Shown here: piece after piece, positions 17,700-28,511 of the stretch
How positions within the stretch are numbered: the first letter of the stretch is position 1
Layout: every line of letters starts with the position of its first letter
DNA from: Acidimicrobiaceae bacterium
GTDB taxonomy: Bacteria; Actinomycetota; Acidimicrobiia; Acidimicrobiales; Aldehydirespiratoraceae
Length of the DNA: 64,000 nt
Direction: 5' to 3'
Assembly: GCA_009842325.1 (NCBI GenBank)
Contig: VYFQ01000013.1
Span: 67,428-131,427 of the forward strand
Made by a program: the position numbers and the translations under genes
Notes under the pieces: model-generated
What the model was told of the DNA's origin: nothing
Databases searched by the model: none
What the model saw: the letters and a program-made list of their open reading frames with translations, nothing else

Positions 17700-19523
17700 A
17701 TGGACGCCGAAGATGCAGGGGCGGAGGTGGACCCGCGGATCCACCGCAGCCCTGATGACACCGACATCAACCTGACTGAGGCGACCCTGGCCCTGCACGA
17801 CTGGGAGGAGGAGGAGGAGCGCCGCAAGGCGGAGGCGATTTCTAACCGCAAGTCGTTCGAGGGTCTGCAGATCGATCCCGACATCGACTTCTACCCGGAG
17901 GTCTCCGACCGGGAGCCCGGGGACCGCAACATCGTGCGGGCCGGGTTCGACATCCATCCGCAGGTGACGTTCTGGGCGTCGGGGTTCCTGGTGGTGTTCA
18001 TCTGCCTGTCGATATTCGTCGACGCCACCCAGGACTTCTTCGGCGCGATCCTCGACTTCATCAACGGGTCGCTCGGCTGGTTCTACATCCTCGACTTCAA
18101 CATCTTCGTGCTGGTGGCCCTGTACTTCGCCTTCAGCCGCTACGGGAAGATCAAGCTGGGAGGTCCCTTCGCCTTACCGGAGTTCTCCACGGTCTCCTGG
18201 TATGCGATGCTGCTGTCGGCGGGGTTGGGCATCGGGCTGATGTTCTGGGGGGTCGCGGAGCCGATCTACCACTTCACCGGTCCGCCGCCGCTGTTCGATG
18301 TGGAGCCGGGTAGCATCGACGCCGGCAAGGCCGCGCTGGCCACCACCTACCTGCACTGGGGTATTCACGGTTGGGCCCTGTACGGGCTGACGGCACTGGC
18401 CCTGGGCTTCTTCGCCTACAACCGGGGCCTGCCGCTGACGTTCCGGTCGATCTTCTACCCGATCCTCGGGCCGAGGATCTACGGCCCCTGGGGCCACGCC
18501 ATCGACATCCTGACGGTCATCGCCACCCTGTTCGGGCTGGCCACCTCGCTGGGCTTCGGTGCCCAGCAGGCGGCAGCCGGCCTCAACAAGCTCTTCGGTA
18601 TGCCCGACAACCTCGGGTTCCAGATCCTTCTGATCCTGGCTATCACCGGGCTGGCCACCATCTCGGTGGTCGCCGGTCTCGATGCGGGGGTCAAGCGGCT
18701 CAGCGAGCTGAACATCTGGCTGGCAGGAGCCTTCCTGATCTTCGTGCTGCTGGTCGGCCCGACGCTGTTCATCCTGTCGCTGTACACCCAGAGCCTGGGC
18801 TACTACGTCCAGGTCCTGCCGGAGTTCGCCTTCTGGAACGCAGCCTTCCAGGAGACCCAGTGGCAGGCATGGTGGACGATCTTCTACTGGGGATGGTGGA
18901 TCTCGTGGTCGCCGTTCGTGGGGATGTTCATCGCCCGGATCTCCAAGGGCCGCTCGGTGCGGGAGCTGCTGGTGGGAGTGATCTTCCTGCCGTCGATCCT
19001 GTGCTTCCTGTGGATGTCGGTATTCGGCGGCTCGGCCATCAACCTGCAGATGACCGGCGAGCGCGACGTGGCCTCCGCGGTCAACGAGAACGTGGCCACC
19101 GCCCTGTTCGACATGCTGGAGGCGTTCCCGCTCACCGGGATCGTCTCGTTCGTCGGCGTGCTGCTGCTGGTGTCGTTCTTCGTGACCTCGTCCGACTCGG
19201 GCTCGCTGGTAGTCGACCACCTCACCTCGGGCGGCAAGCTCGACTCGCCGAAGCCCCAGCGGGTGTTCTGGGCCGTGATGGAGGGCCTGGTGGCGATCGC
19301 GCTGCTGTGGGGCGGCGGGCTGAGCGCCCTGCAGACCGCGGCGGTCTCGATCGGGCTGCCCTTCGCGGTGATCCTGCTCATCATGTGCTGGAGCATGAAG
19401 AAGGCCTTCTCCGAGGAGCTCGACCTGCTCGAGAGCCACTACGACGAGCAGATCTTCCGCGCCCAGCACAGCGGGCTGATAGCCCAAGTGAAGGAACGGC
19501 TCGTGGAAGGGCCGCAGAAGTGA
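17700..19523 (+). CDS. BCCT-family betaine/choline/carnitine transporter
   Basis: Secondary transporter for quaternary ammonium solutes, normally driven by sodium or proton gradient. The 607 residues include a long acidic cytoplasmic N-terminus (about 1-85) and then about twelve membrane segments. Family signatures are FWGVAEPIYHF, GIHGWALYGL, and the tryptophan-rich segment IFYWGWWISWSPFVGMF followed by IARISKGRS. The C-terminal tail is short and charged, where osmosensing tails occur in BetP. It is followed after 31 nt by a betaine-binding protein, an unusual partner because BCCT carriers do not need one. Substrate choice within the family is open. Confidence 0.93.
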   Translation: MDAEDAGAEVDPRIHRSPDDTDINLTEATLALHDWEEEEERRKAEAISNRKSFEGLQIDPDIDFYPEVSDREPGDRNIVRAGFDIHPQVTFWASGFLVVFICLSIFVDATQDFFGAILDFINGSLGWFYILDFNIFVLVALYFAFSRYGKIKLGGPFALPEFSTVSWYAMLLSAGLGIGLMFWGVAEPIYHFTGPPPLFDVEPGSIDAGKAALATTYLHWGIHGWALYGLTALALGFFAYNRGLPLTFRSIFYPILGPRIYGPWGHAIDILTVIATLFGLATSLGFGAQQAAAGLNKLFGMPDNLGFQILLILAITGLATISVVAGLDAGVKRLSELNIWLAGAFLIFVLLVGPTLFILSLYTQSLGYYVQVLPEFAFWNAAFQETQWQAWWTIFYWGWWISWSPFVGMFIARISKGRSVRELLVGVIFLPSILCFLWMSVFGGSAINLQMTGERDVASAVNENVATALFDMLEAFPLTGIVSFVGVLLLVSFFVTSSDSGSLVVDHLTSGGKLDSPKPQRVFWAVMEGLVAIALLWGGGLSALQTAAVSIGLPFAVILLIMCWSMKKAFSEELDLLESHYDEQIFRAQHSGLIAQVKERLVEGPQK

Positions 19524-19554
19524 CGGACCGGCTTGAGAAGGGAGGAGGCTCGAT

Positions 19555-20517
19555 ATGAGAAACCAGAGACGCAATGCCATGGTCCTGGCCGGAGCGCTGA
19601 TCGCCCTGGTCGTCGTGGCTCTCGTCGTGATCTTCAGCGGCGAGGAGGAGGACCGCACTGTGAACATGGCCCGGGCCGATTGGAACAGCGGCTTCATGCA
19701 GGCCGAGATCTACGCCCAGCTCATCGGCGAGTTGGGCTACACGGTCACGGATCCTGCCGATCACACCCTTAGGCCGTACTCCTTCTATCCGGCGCTGGAC
19801 AGCGGGCAGTACGACCTGTGGGCGAACGGCTGGTTCCCGACGCACGACCGGTACCTGACCGCAGAGACGGTCGCCGGACTGGAGTACGACCGCAGCATCG
19901 AAGCGGTCGGAAACCAGGTCGCAGGCGGCGGTCGCGAGGGGTACATGATCGACAAGGCCACCGCGGATGCCATGGGCATCACGTCGGTGAGCCAGCTGGC
20001 CGACGCATCCGTCGCCGCGGTGTTCGATCAGGACGGCGACGGCCGCGCCGATCTCATCGGCTGCCCCAACGGCTGGGGCTGCCATGACACCATCAACGAG
20101 CAGATCGAGGAGTTCGGCTGGGGAGCCAATGTCGAACAGGTCTCCGGCAGCGACTACGACGGCCCGGCCCGGGGCGTCATCGACCGGGTCGCCGCGGGCG
20201 AGCCGGCGCTGTTCTACGCATGGACCCCCAATTGGACCTACGAAGTGCTCAGACCCGGCGACAACGTCATCTGGCTCGAATCGCCGTGGCCGGACAGCAG
20301 CATCCGGGCTGTGGGCAATATCGAGTTCCTCGACGACAACCCCGATATCCGGCGTCTACTGCGCGAGGTGAAGATCCCGCTCGACGACATCGTCGCCCAG
20401 AACGCGAGAATGGCATCCGGCGAGTACACGGAGGCGCAGGTCAAGGCCGACGCAGCCGCATGGATCGCCGCGAACCGCGACGTCGTCGACGGTTGGCTAG
20501 CAACCGCCCGAGGCTGA
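19555..20517 (+). CDS. Membrane-anchored glycine-betaine-binding protein (OpuAC/ProX type)
   Basis: Extracytoplasmic solute-binding protein for quaternary ammonium compounds. The 320 residues have an uncleaved-looking N-terminal helix (about 9-27) with no lipobox Cys, then an OpuAC domain. Aromatic cage candidates are Trp43, Trp89, Trp93, Trp223 and Trp227 in WANGWFPTHD and WTPNWTY. It is clearly homologous to the N-terminal domain of the channel protein encoded at 15445-17523; both share a Ca-loop-like segment D-x-DGDG-x-ADL followed by Gly-Cys. No ABC permease or ATPase for it is nearby. A GGGAGGAGG ribosome site supports the start. Probably cotranscribed with the BCCT gene. Confidence 0.88.
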   Translation: MRNQRRNAMVLAGALIALVVVALVVIFSGEEEDRTVNMARADWNSGFMQAEIYAQLIGELGYTVTDPADHTLRPYSFYPALDSGQYDLWANGWFPTHDRYLTAETVAGLEYDRSIEAVGNQVAGGGREGYMIDKATADAMGITSVSQLADASVAAVFDQDGDGRADLIGCPNGWGCHDTINEQIEEFGWGANVEQVSGSDYDGPARGVIDRVAAGEPALFYAWTPNWTYEVLRPGDNVIWLESPWPDSSIRAVGNIEFLDDNPDIRRLLREVKIPLDDIVAQNARMASGEYTEAQVKADAAAWIAANRDVVDGWLATARG

Positions 20518-20538
20518 CCGGCCGACATTTCTAGACCC

Positions 20539-20583
20539 GAACCCGTCTAGGGCGCCGGCTGGGCCTGCGCCCTAGACGGGTTC
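20539..20583. terminator. Perfect 17-bp hairpin between convergent genes
   Basis: Arms 20539-20555 and 20567-20583 are perfectly complementary over 17 bp with an 11-nt loop. The right arm runs into the 3' end of the rrf2-like gene and holds its stop codon. No T-run follows on either strand. It most likely serves as a bidirectional terminator for the converging betaine-binding and Rrf2 genes. Confidence 0.75.
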
Positions 20584-21021
20584 GCCGTCGGCCGGCCAGG
20601 GAGCCTCTCCCTGGGCCATAGCGGTGATCTGGGCCAGGCTGAAGGAGTCGAGGAACCGGCGCATGTGCGCGCCGGAGGCCGACCAGATCGCCAACAGCAC
20701 GCACTGCCCCTCATGATCGCAGGCGCCGTCGGTGTGGGGCTCCCCGAAGTCGCCCGCGGCGATGGGGCCGTCCACCGCCCGCACGATCTCTGACAGCTTG
20801 ATGTCGGCGGGATCGCGGGCCAGCACGTAGCCGCCGCCCACACCCCGCTTGGAGCGCACCAGGCCGGCTCCCTTCAGGGCCAGGAGTATCTGCTCGAGGT
20901 AGGGCTGGGGCAGGGCGGTGCGCTCGGCGATCTCACGCACTGAGGTGGGCGCGTTCTCGTCATGGAGCGCCAGGGACAGCAGGGCCCGGGATGCGTAGTC
21001 CCCGCGTGTCGACACCCGCAT
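20572..21021 (-). CDS. Rrf2-family transcriptional regulator
   Basis: Winged-helix DNA-binding regulator of 149 residues. The N-terminal half has the Rrf2 hallmarks GDYASRALLSLA, SVREIAERTALPQPYLEQIL, and the wing SKRGVGGGYVLAR. The C-terminal half carries C-x5-C (around residues 99-105), two of the three cysteines that hold the iron-sulfur cluster in IscR/NsrR/RsrR-type members, so cluster binding is possible but uncertain. Its start is only 18 nt from the divergent phosphodiesterase-family start, suggesting autoregulation or control of that gene. Confidence 0.88.
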   Translation of the reverse strand: MRVSTRGDYASRALLSLALHDENAPTSVREIAERTALPQPYLEQILLALKGAGLVRSKRGVGGGYVLARDPADIKLSEIVRAVDGPIAAGDFGEPHTDGACDHEGQCVLLAIWSASGAHMRRFLDSFSLAQITAMAQGEAPWPADGEPV

Positions 21022-21039
21022 GGTGGCATCCTAGATGCC

Positions 21040-22164
21040 GTGGACCGCCCGGAACCTATCGCCCCGCGCCAAGAGCCGGTCCTGCCCGCGTACGGAGGCG
21101 GCTGCGTGGCTGACATCGTTCCCGCGATCCTGGAGACCGGCCTCGAAGGACCGCCGGGCCCGCTGCCCCCGGAGATCCTCGAAGCCCGGGCTGTAGTAGT
21201 GCTGATCCTCGACGGGCTAGGCGCCGAGCAGCTCGCGACACGACCCCGGATCGCTCCGACGCTCCACGAGATGCACGCGTCCACGATCACCACGGTGGCT
21301 CCGAGCACCACTGCGTCCGCCCTCACTTCCATTGCCACCGGCGTCGGGGTGGGAGAGCACGGGATCGTGGGATACCGCATCCGGACCGACGACGGCAACC
21401 TCAACATCCTGAAGTGGAGAACGCCTCAGGGCGACGGCGTCGACCGCCACCCGCCCGAGCGGTTCCAGCCGGTCGCCTCCTTCGGCGGCCAGCGCCCGCC
21501 CGCACTCCAGAGGGACGCCTACCGCAAGTCGGGCTTCAGCCGCGCCTACCTGCGCGACGCTCGCCGGTTCGGGTACAAGATGCTGTCGAGCCTGGCGGTG
21601 GAGGTGCGGCAGTTGCTGGCCGCGGGGGAGTCCTTCGTCTACGCCTACTACGAGGGCCTGGACATCGTGGCCCACGAGCACGCCTTCGGCGAGCACTACG
21701 AGGCCGAATTGCGTGCCTGCGACCGGTTGATGGCCGATCTGCTCACCGTCCTTCCCCGCGGCACCGCAGTGGTGGCCACATCCGACCACGGCCTCGTCGA
21801 CTGCTCCAACGGCCTGATCAAGATCGACGGCGCCGTGCTCGACTGCGCTCGAGCGGAGTCGGGCGAGGCCCGCTTCCGGTGGCTGCACGCCCGGCCGGGC
21901 CGGAGTGGCGACCTGTACGAGGCCGCCGCCGGCGCCCACGCCGAGCAGGCCTGGGTCCACACCGCCGAGGAGATGATCGACGCCGGCTGGCTCGGGCCGG
22001 TCGTCACCGACGCAGCCCGCGCCCGGCTCGGGGACGTGGCGCTTGTGGCCCGGGACGCCTGGGCATTCAGCCACCCCGACGACGGTGCCCCCAGAATCAT
22101 CGGTCGCCACGGCTCGCTCACGTCCGCCGAGATGCTCGTGCCACTTCTCGTGCACGCCTCGTGA
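21040..22164 (+). CDS. Alkaline phosphatase / nucleotide pyrophosphatase family protein
   Basis: Member of the type I phosphodiesterase/nucleotide pyrophosphatase family in the alkaline phosphatase superfamily, hydrolysing phosphate mono- or diesters with two metal ions. From GTG 21040 it has 374 residues. Visible motifs are LILDGLG (first metal Asp), APSTTASALTSIATG (nucleophile Thr region), and TSDHGLVD (second-site Asp/His). An in-frame GTG at 21106 has a better ribosome site (GGAGG), but the upstream segment LPAYGGGCVADIV looks family-conserved, favouring the earlier start. No signal peptide is evident. The substrate is unknown. Confidence 0.82.
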   Translation: MDRPEPIAPRQEPVLPAYGGGCVADIVPAILETGLEGPPGPLPPEILEARAVVVLILDGLGAEQLATRPRIAPTLHEMHASTITTVAPSTTASALTSIATGVGVGEHGIVGYRIRTDDGNLNILKWRTPQGDGVDRHPPERFQPVASFGGQRPPALQRDAYRKSGFSRAYLRDARRFGYKMLSSLAVEVRQLLAAGESFVYAYYEGLDIVAHEHAFGEHYEAELRACDRLMADLLTVLPRGTAVVATSDHGLVDCSNGLIKIDGAVLDCARAESGEARFRWLHARPGRSGDLYEAAAGAHAEQAWVHTAEEMIDAGWLGPVVTDAARARLGDVALVARDAWAFSHPDDGAPRIIGRHGSLTSAEMLVPLLVHAS

Positions 22165-22173
22165 GGTCCCGCA

Positions 22174-22205
22174 CTTGTTCGCTCCGCTCACGGGCCGCTC
22201 GGGCC
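22174..22205. repeat. Dispersed 32-bp repeat, copy 1
   Basis: A 32-bp sequence identical, in reverse complement, to 46811-46842. It lies in the 113-bp gap between the phosphodiesterase-family gene and bpa. It contains an imperfect GC hairpin (GGCC/GGCC around GCTCG). Flanking bases are also partly similar between copies (CCCCCTGCG further out). It may be a REP-like element or a terminator cassette. Confidence 0.75.
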
Positions 22206-22277
22206 CGGAGGCCTCGCTCAGCCCCCTGCGAAGGCGACGGGGACCGCTCGCATCCGCTCGGCCTCTAGGGTTAGTTC

Positions 22278-22796
22278 GTGGACGGCGACAATCCCGAGAG
22301 CGAGCCTCGCGAGCTGCTGGCGCCGGAGGTCATCGAGGCCGGGGCGGACGAGGCCGGCGACGAGATCAATGAAACGATCGATCATCCGGCAAAGGTCATG
22401 CGCATCGGCACGATGCTCAAGCAACTGCTGGCCGAGGTTCGCTCCACCGATCTGGACGAGGCCAGCCGGCAGCGGCTGCGCGAGATCTACGAGACGTCGG
22501 TGGGGGAGGTCGGCTCGGCCCTGTCGCCAGACCTGCGCGAGGAGCTGACGAGGCTCGCCTCGCCCTTCGACGAGGCCGAGACGCCGTCCGCCATGGAGCT
22601 CCAGGTGGCCAAGGCCCAGCTGGTGGGGTGGCTCGAAGGCCTCATCCAGGGAATGAAGGCGATGCTCCTAGCCCAGCAGATGAGCGCCCATCAGCAACTC
22701 CAATCGATGCGAGGCGAGCTACCCCCAGGAGCCGACCCGTACCAGAGAATTCACCCCGAGAGCGACCCCGGAAGCCGCCCCGGCACCTACCTCTAG
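22278..22796 (+). CDS. bpa: Bacterial proteasome activator Bpa
   Basis: ATP-independent ring-shaped activator of the actinobacterial 20S proteasome (Bpa/PafE, DUF2587). GTG 22278 gives 172 residues. The helical core (about 35-150) has PAKVMRIGTMLKQLLAEVR, SRQRLREIYETS and KAQLVGWLEGLIQGM, closely following the family. The C-terminus ends in Thr-Tyr-Leu, matching the penultimate-Tyr gate-opening motif of the mycobacterial protein. It implies a proteasome elsewhere in the genome. It stands alone here, flanked by two different intergenic repeat elements. Confidence 0.93.
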   Translation: MDGDNPESEPRELLAPEVIEAGADEAGDEINETIDHPAKVMRIGTMLKQLLAEVRSTDLDEASRQRLREIYETSVGEVGSALSPDLREELTRLASPFDEAETPSAMELQVAKAQLVGWLEGLIQGMKAMLLAQQMSAHQQLQSMRGELPPGADPYQRIHPESDPGSRPGTYL

Positions 22797-22845
22797 CAAG
22801 AGCTCGAGACAAGGCCCACCAGCAGGCCGGGGGGCGGCACAGCGA

Positions 22846-22933
22846 GGCCGGCGGGTGGCGACGGGTCCGGGCGACCGACAATGGGGCGAAGCCCCGTCGG
22901 TCGGACGGAGCCCGGCGACAGGACCCGCCGGCC
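22846..22933. repeat. Structured intergenic element, copy 1
   Basis: An 88-nt nested hairpin. Outer stem 22846-22856/22923-22933 (11 bp), middle stem 22867-22872/22910-22915 (CCGGGC/GCCCGG), inner stem 22873-22879/22896-22902 (GACCGAC/GTCGGTC), apex GGGGC-GAA-GCCCC. A second copy with the same layout lies at 42992-43078. It occupies the middle of the 253-bp gap between bpa and dnaE. No ORF is evident in the gap. Confidence 0.75.
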
Positions 22934-23049
22934 GGGCAAGCAATGACAGTTGCGCGGCGGGCCGCGGAGGGGACTAGGGTGCGAATCACACTGGTGTACT
23001 TTGTCCCCAGGGTGTTCCACAGATCATCAGCCGGTCCACAGGAGGAGCT

Positions 23050-26613
<3,564 letters not shown>

Positions 26614-26745
26614 TCCACGGTCGCGGCTCGCTCCTCGCAAGCCCGCGGCCGGGCGCGAAACGAAGTACCGAAGGTTGCGAAACCGGCCCGCGCCCCTGAG
26701 ACTTAAAGGCGGACGGTACGGCAAGCGATAGGGGTGGCAGCCGTC

Positions 26746-27414
26746 ATGGCGATCGCGATAGAGACCAGGGATTGCACCGCACTCGGGGATTCCGATCTGG
26801 CCGAGATGGCCGATCTCTGCGCCGTCTCCTCCAACACATACGAGGTGGGTTCCCTGTCCAAGCAGGCCGAGGCCTGGGTGTTGGTGACCGAGGCCCGAGA
26901 CAACGGCAAGCTGCGCGGCTTCTCGTTCTGCACTCTGGAGCGCATCGGCGGGACGCCTTGTGTTCTCATCGGCGCCGGCCACACCTGCCGCACCACCCGC
27001 CGGGACACCGTATTGAGAGGCATCGTCACCGACCAACTCCGCCGGGCCGCCTTGTCGTTCCCCGACGAGGACGTTCTGGTCGGCATGCAGATCAACGATC
27101 CGGGCGCCTTCGAAGCCTTCAAGAGCCTCCACGACGTCGTGCCCCGGTCAGGACACAAGGCAACCGGTGAGGAGCGGGCGTGGGGCCGCCGCCTCGCCAA
27201 GCGCTTCGGCATCGGAAGCCTCAGCTACGAGGACCGCGTCTTCACCACTCGCGGCAAGGGCGGCCCGCCGGTGGTGCTAGACCACGCCAGCCTCAAGCCC
27301 CAGCAGATCCAAGCCGAGACCGCCGAGTTGCTCGACGGCCTGGTCCGCGATGACGGTGACACGCTGATCGTGCACGGCTGGGTGATGGCCGAGGAGCTCG
27401 AGAAGCTGCTGTAG
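26746..27414 (+). CDS. Conserved-looking protein of unknown function
   Basis: I do not recognise this family. From ATG 26746 it has 222 residues; an in-frame GTG at 26734 is possible, but the AGGGG at 26730-26733 fits better as ribosome site for the ATG. The first half is rich in beta-strand-like stretches with conserved-looking cysteines (GFSFCTLERIGG, TPCVLIGAG); the second half is helical and charged with WGRRLAKRFG and ends in acidic helices. No signal peptide or membrane segment is visible. A weak resemblance to acyltransferase-like folds is not enough for assignment. It lies between dnaE and a nitroreductase. Confidence 0.65.
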   Translation: MAIAIETRDCTALGDSDLAEMADLCAVSSNTYEVGSLSKQAEAWVLVTEARDNGKLRGFSFCTLERIGGTPCVLIGAGHTCRTTRRDTVLRGIVTDQLRRAALSFPDEDVLVGMQINDPGAFEAFKSLHDVVPRSGHKATGEERAWGRRLAKRFGIGSLSYEDRVFTTRGKGGPPVVLDHASLKPQQIQAETAELLDGLVRDDGDTLIVHGWVMAEELEKLL

Positions 27415-27453
27415 CGAGGCGGTCGCGCCCCCGAGCCGAGGGGCGGAGCCGGC

Positions 27454-28053
27454 ATGGAGTTCGAGCAGGCAGTACGGCGGCGCCGCATGGTGCGCTCCTA
27501 CACCGGCGAGCCGGTAGCGCCGGCCGTGATCGACGAGATCTGCGATCTGGCCCGGCGGGCACCGACCGCGGGCAACACCGCTGGGGTGGAGTTCCTGGTG
27601 CTGGAGGGCGACGCTACTGCGGCCTACTGGGATGTCACGCTCCCTGCTGAGAGGCGGGACGGCTTCGCCTGGCCCGGGCTGCTGGCCGCGCCGGTGCTGG
27701 TGGTGGTGTGGGTCAACCTGGGCGCGTACCTGCGCCGCTACCGGGAACCGGACAAGAGCCACACCGGCCTCGGCGCCAGCGCGAGGTCCTGGCCGGTGCC
27801 CTACTGGTTCGTCGACGGCGGGGCCGCGGTCATGACCATGCTGCTGGCAGCGGGGGACCGGGGGCTGGGCGCGTCCTTCTTCGGGATGTTCGAGCACGAA
27901 CAAGCCGTGCGACGTTGCTTCGGCGTGCCCCCCGACCGGCGGGGCGTGGGCACCGTAGCCCTCGGCCATCCCGCCGAAGACGACCGGCCCAGCCGCTCAG
28001 CCGGCCGCGGCCGGCCAGCGCTGGGCGATGTGATCCACCGGGGCCGGTGGTAG
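27454..28053 (+). CDS. Nitroreductase-family FMN protein
   Basis: FMN-dependent oxidoreductase of the nitroreductase fold, 199 residues. The N-terminal RRRRMVRSYTGEPV and ARRAPTAGNTAG segments form the FMN phosphate site, and the GLGASFFGMFEHE segment near residue 140 is the second conserved region. The C-terminus is Arg/Ser-rich. Substrate is not predictable; related enzymes reduce nitro groups, quinones or act in cofactor metabolism. It lies 39 nt after the unknown gene at 26746 and 37 nt before a Zn-ribbon/OB-fold gene, so cotranscription is plausible. Confidence 0.85.
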   Translation: MEFEQAVRRRRMVRSYTGEPVAPAVIDEICDLARRAPTAGNTAGVEFLVLEGDATAAYWDVTLPAERRDGFAWPGLLAAPVLVVVWVNLGAYLRRYREPDKSHTGLGASARSWPVPYWFVDGGAAVMTMLLAAGDRGLGASFFGMFEHEQAVRRCFGVPPDRRGVGTVALGHPAEDDRPSRSAGRGRPALGDVIHRGRW

Positions 28054-28090
28054 CTGTACGCCACAGGCATCGCTGTTAGCCTGCGCCGCG

Positions 28091-28489
28091 ATGGCATCGG
28101 CGCGAGTTCCGTTGGTCGACTACCTGCGTCTTGAGCCCGAACCGCACCTGGTAGCCCATGAATGCCGCCATTGCGGGGCCCGCTTCTTCGACCGGCGCAA
28201 CGCGTGCGCGCGCTGCGGCCGGAGCGACTTCGCGCCGGCTGGGGTCGACGGCGCGGGCGAGCTGCAGGCGTTCAGCATCGTCCACCGGGCCGCGCCCGGC
28301 ATCCCGGTGCCGTTCGTGTCGGCCATCGTCAAGACCGACGACGGCACATGGGTGCGATCCAACGTGGTCAACTGCGACCCGACGCCCGAGGCGGTCAAGC
28401 TGGGCATGAGGGTGCGGCTCACCACCTACCCGGTCGGCACCGACGACGACGGCACCGAAGCCGTCGCCTTCGGCTACGAACCCACCTGA
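28091..28489 (+). CDS. Zn-ribbon and OB-fold protein (DUF35/ChsH2-like)
   Basis: Acyl-CoA-associated OB-fold protein of the DUF35 family, which usually forms a complex with a thiolase-like or hydratase partner. The 132 residues include a rubredoxin-like zinc ribbon C-x2-C...C-x2-C (CRHCG and CARCG, residues about 25-44) and a C-terminal OB-fold with the typical PFVSAIVKTDDGTWVRSNV. The partner thiolase gene starts 22 nt downstream with an AAAGGAGG ribosome site. Confidence 0.9.
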   Translation: MASARVPLVDYLRLEPEPHLVAHECRHCGARFFDRRNACARCGRSDFAPAGVDGAGELQAFSIVHRAAPGIPVPFVSAIVKTDDGTWVRSNVVNCDPTPEAVKLGMRVRLTTYPVGTDDDGTEAVAFGYEPT

Positions 28490-28511
28490 TCCAAAGGAGG
28501 CAGCAGCGACA

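Noticed and set aside
20572..21021. IscR proper
   Set aside because: Only two of the three cluster cysteines are visible and no isc/suf genes are nearby, so only the Rrf2 family is claimed.
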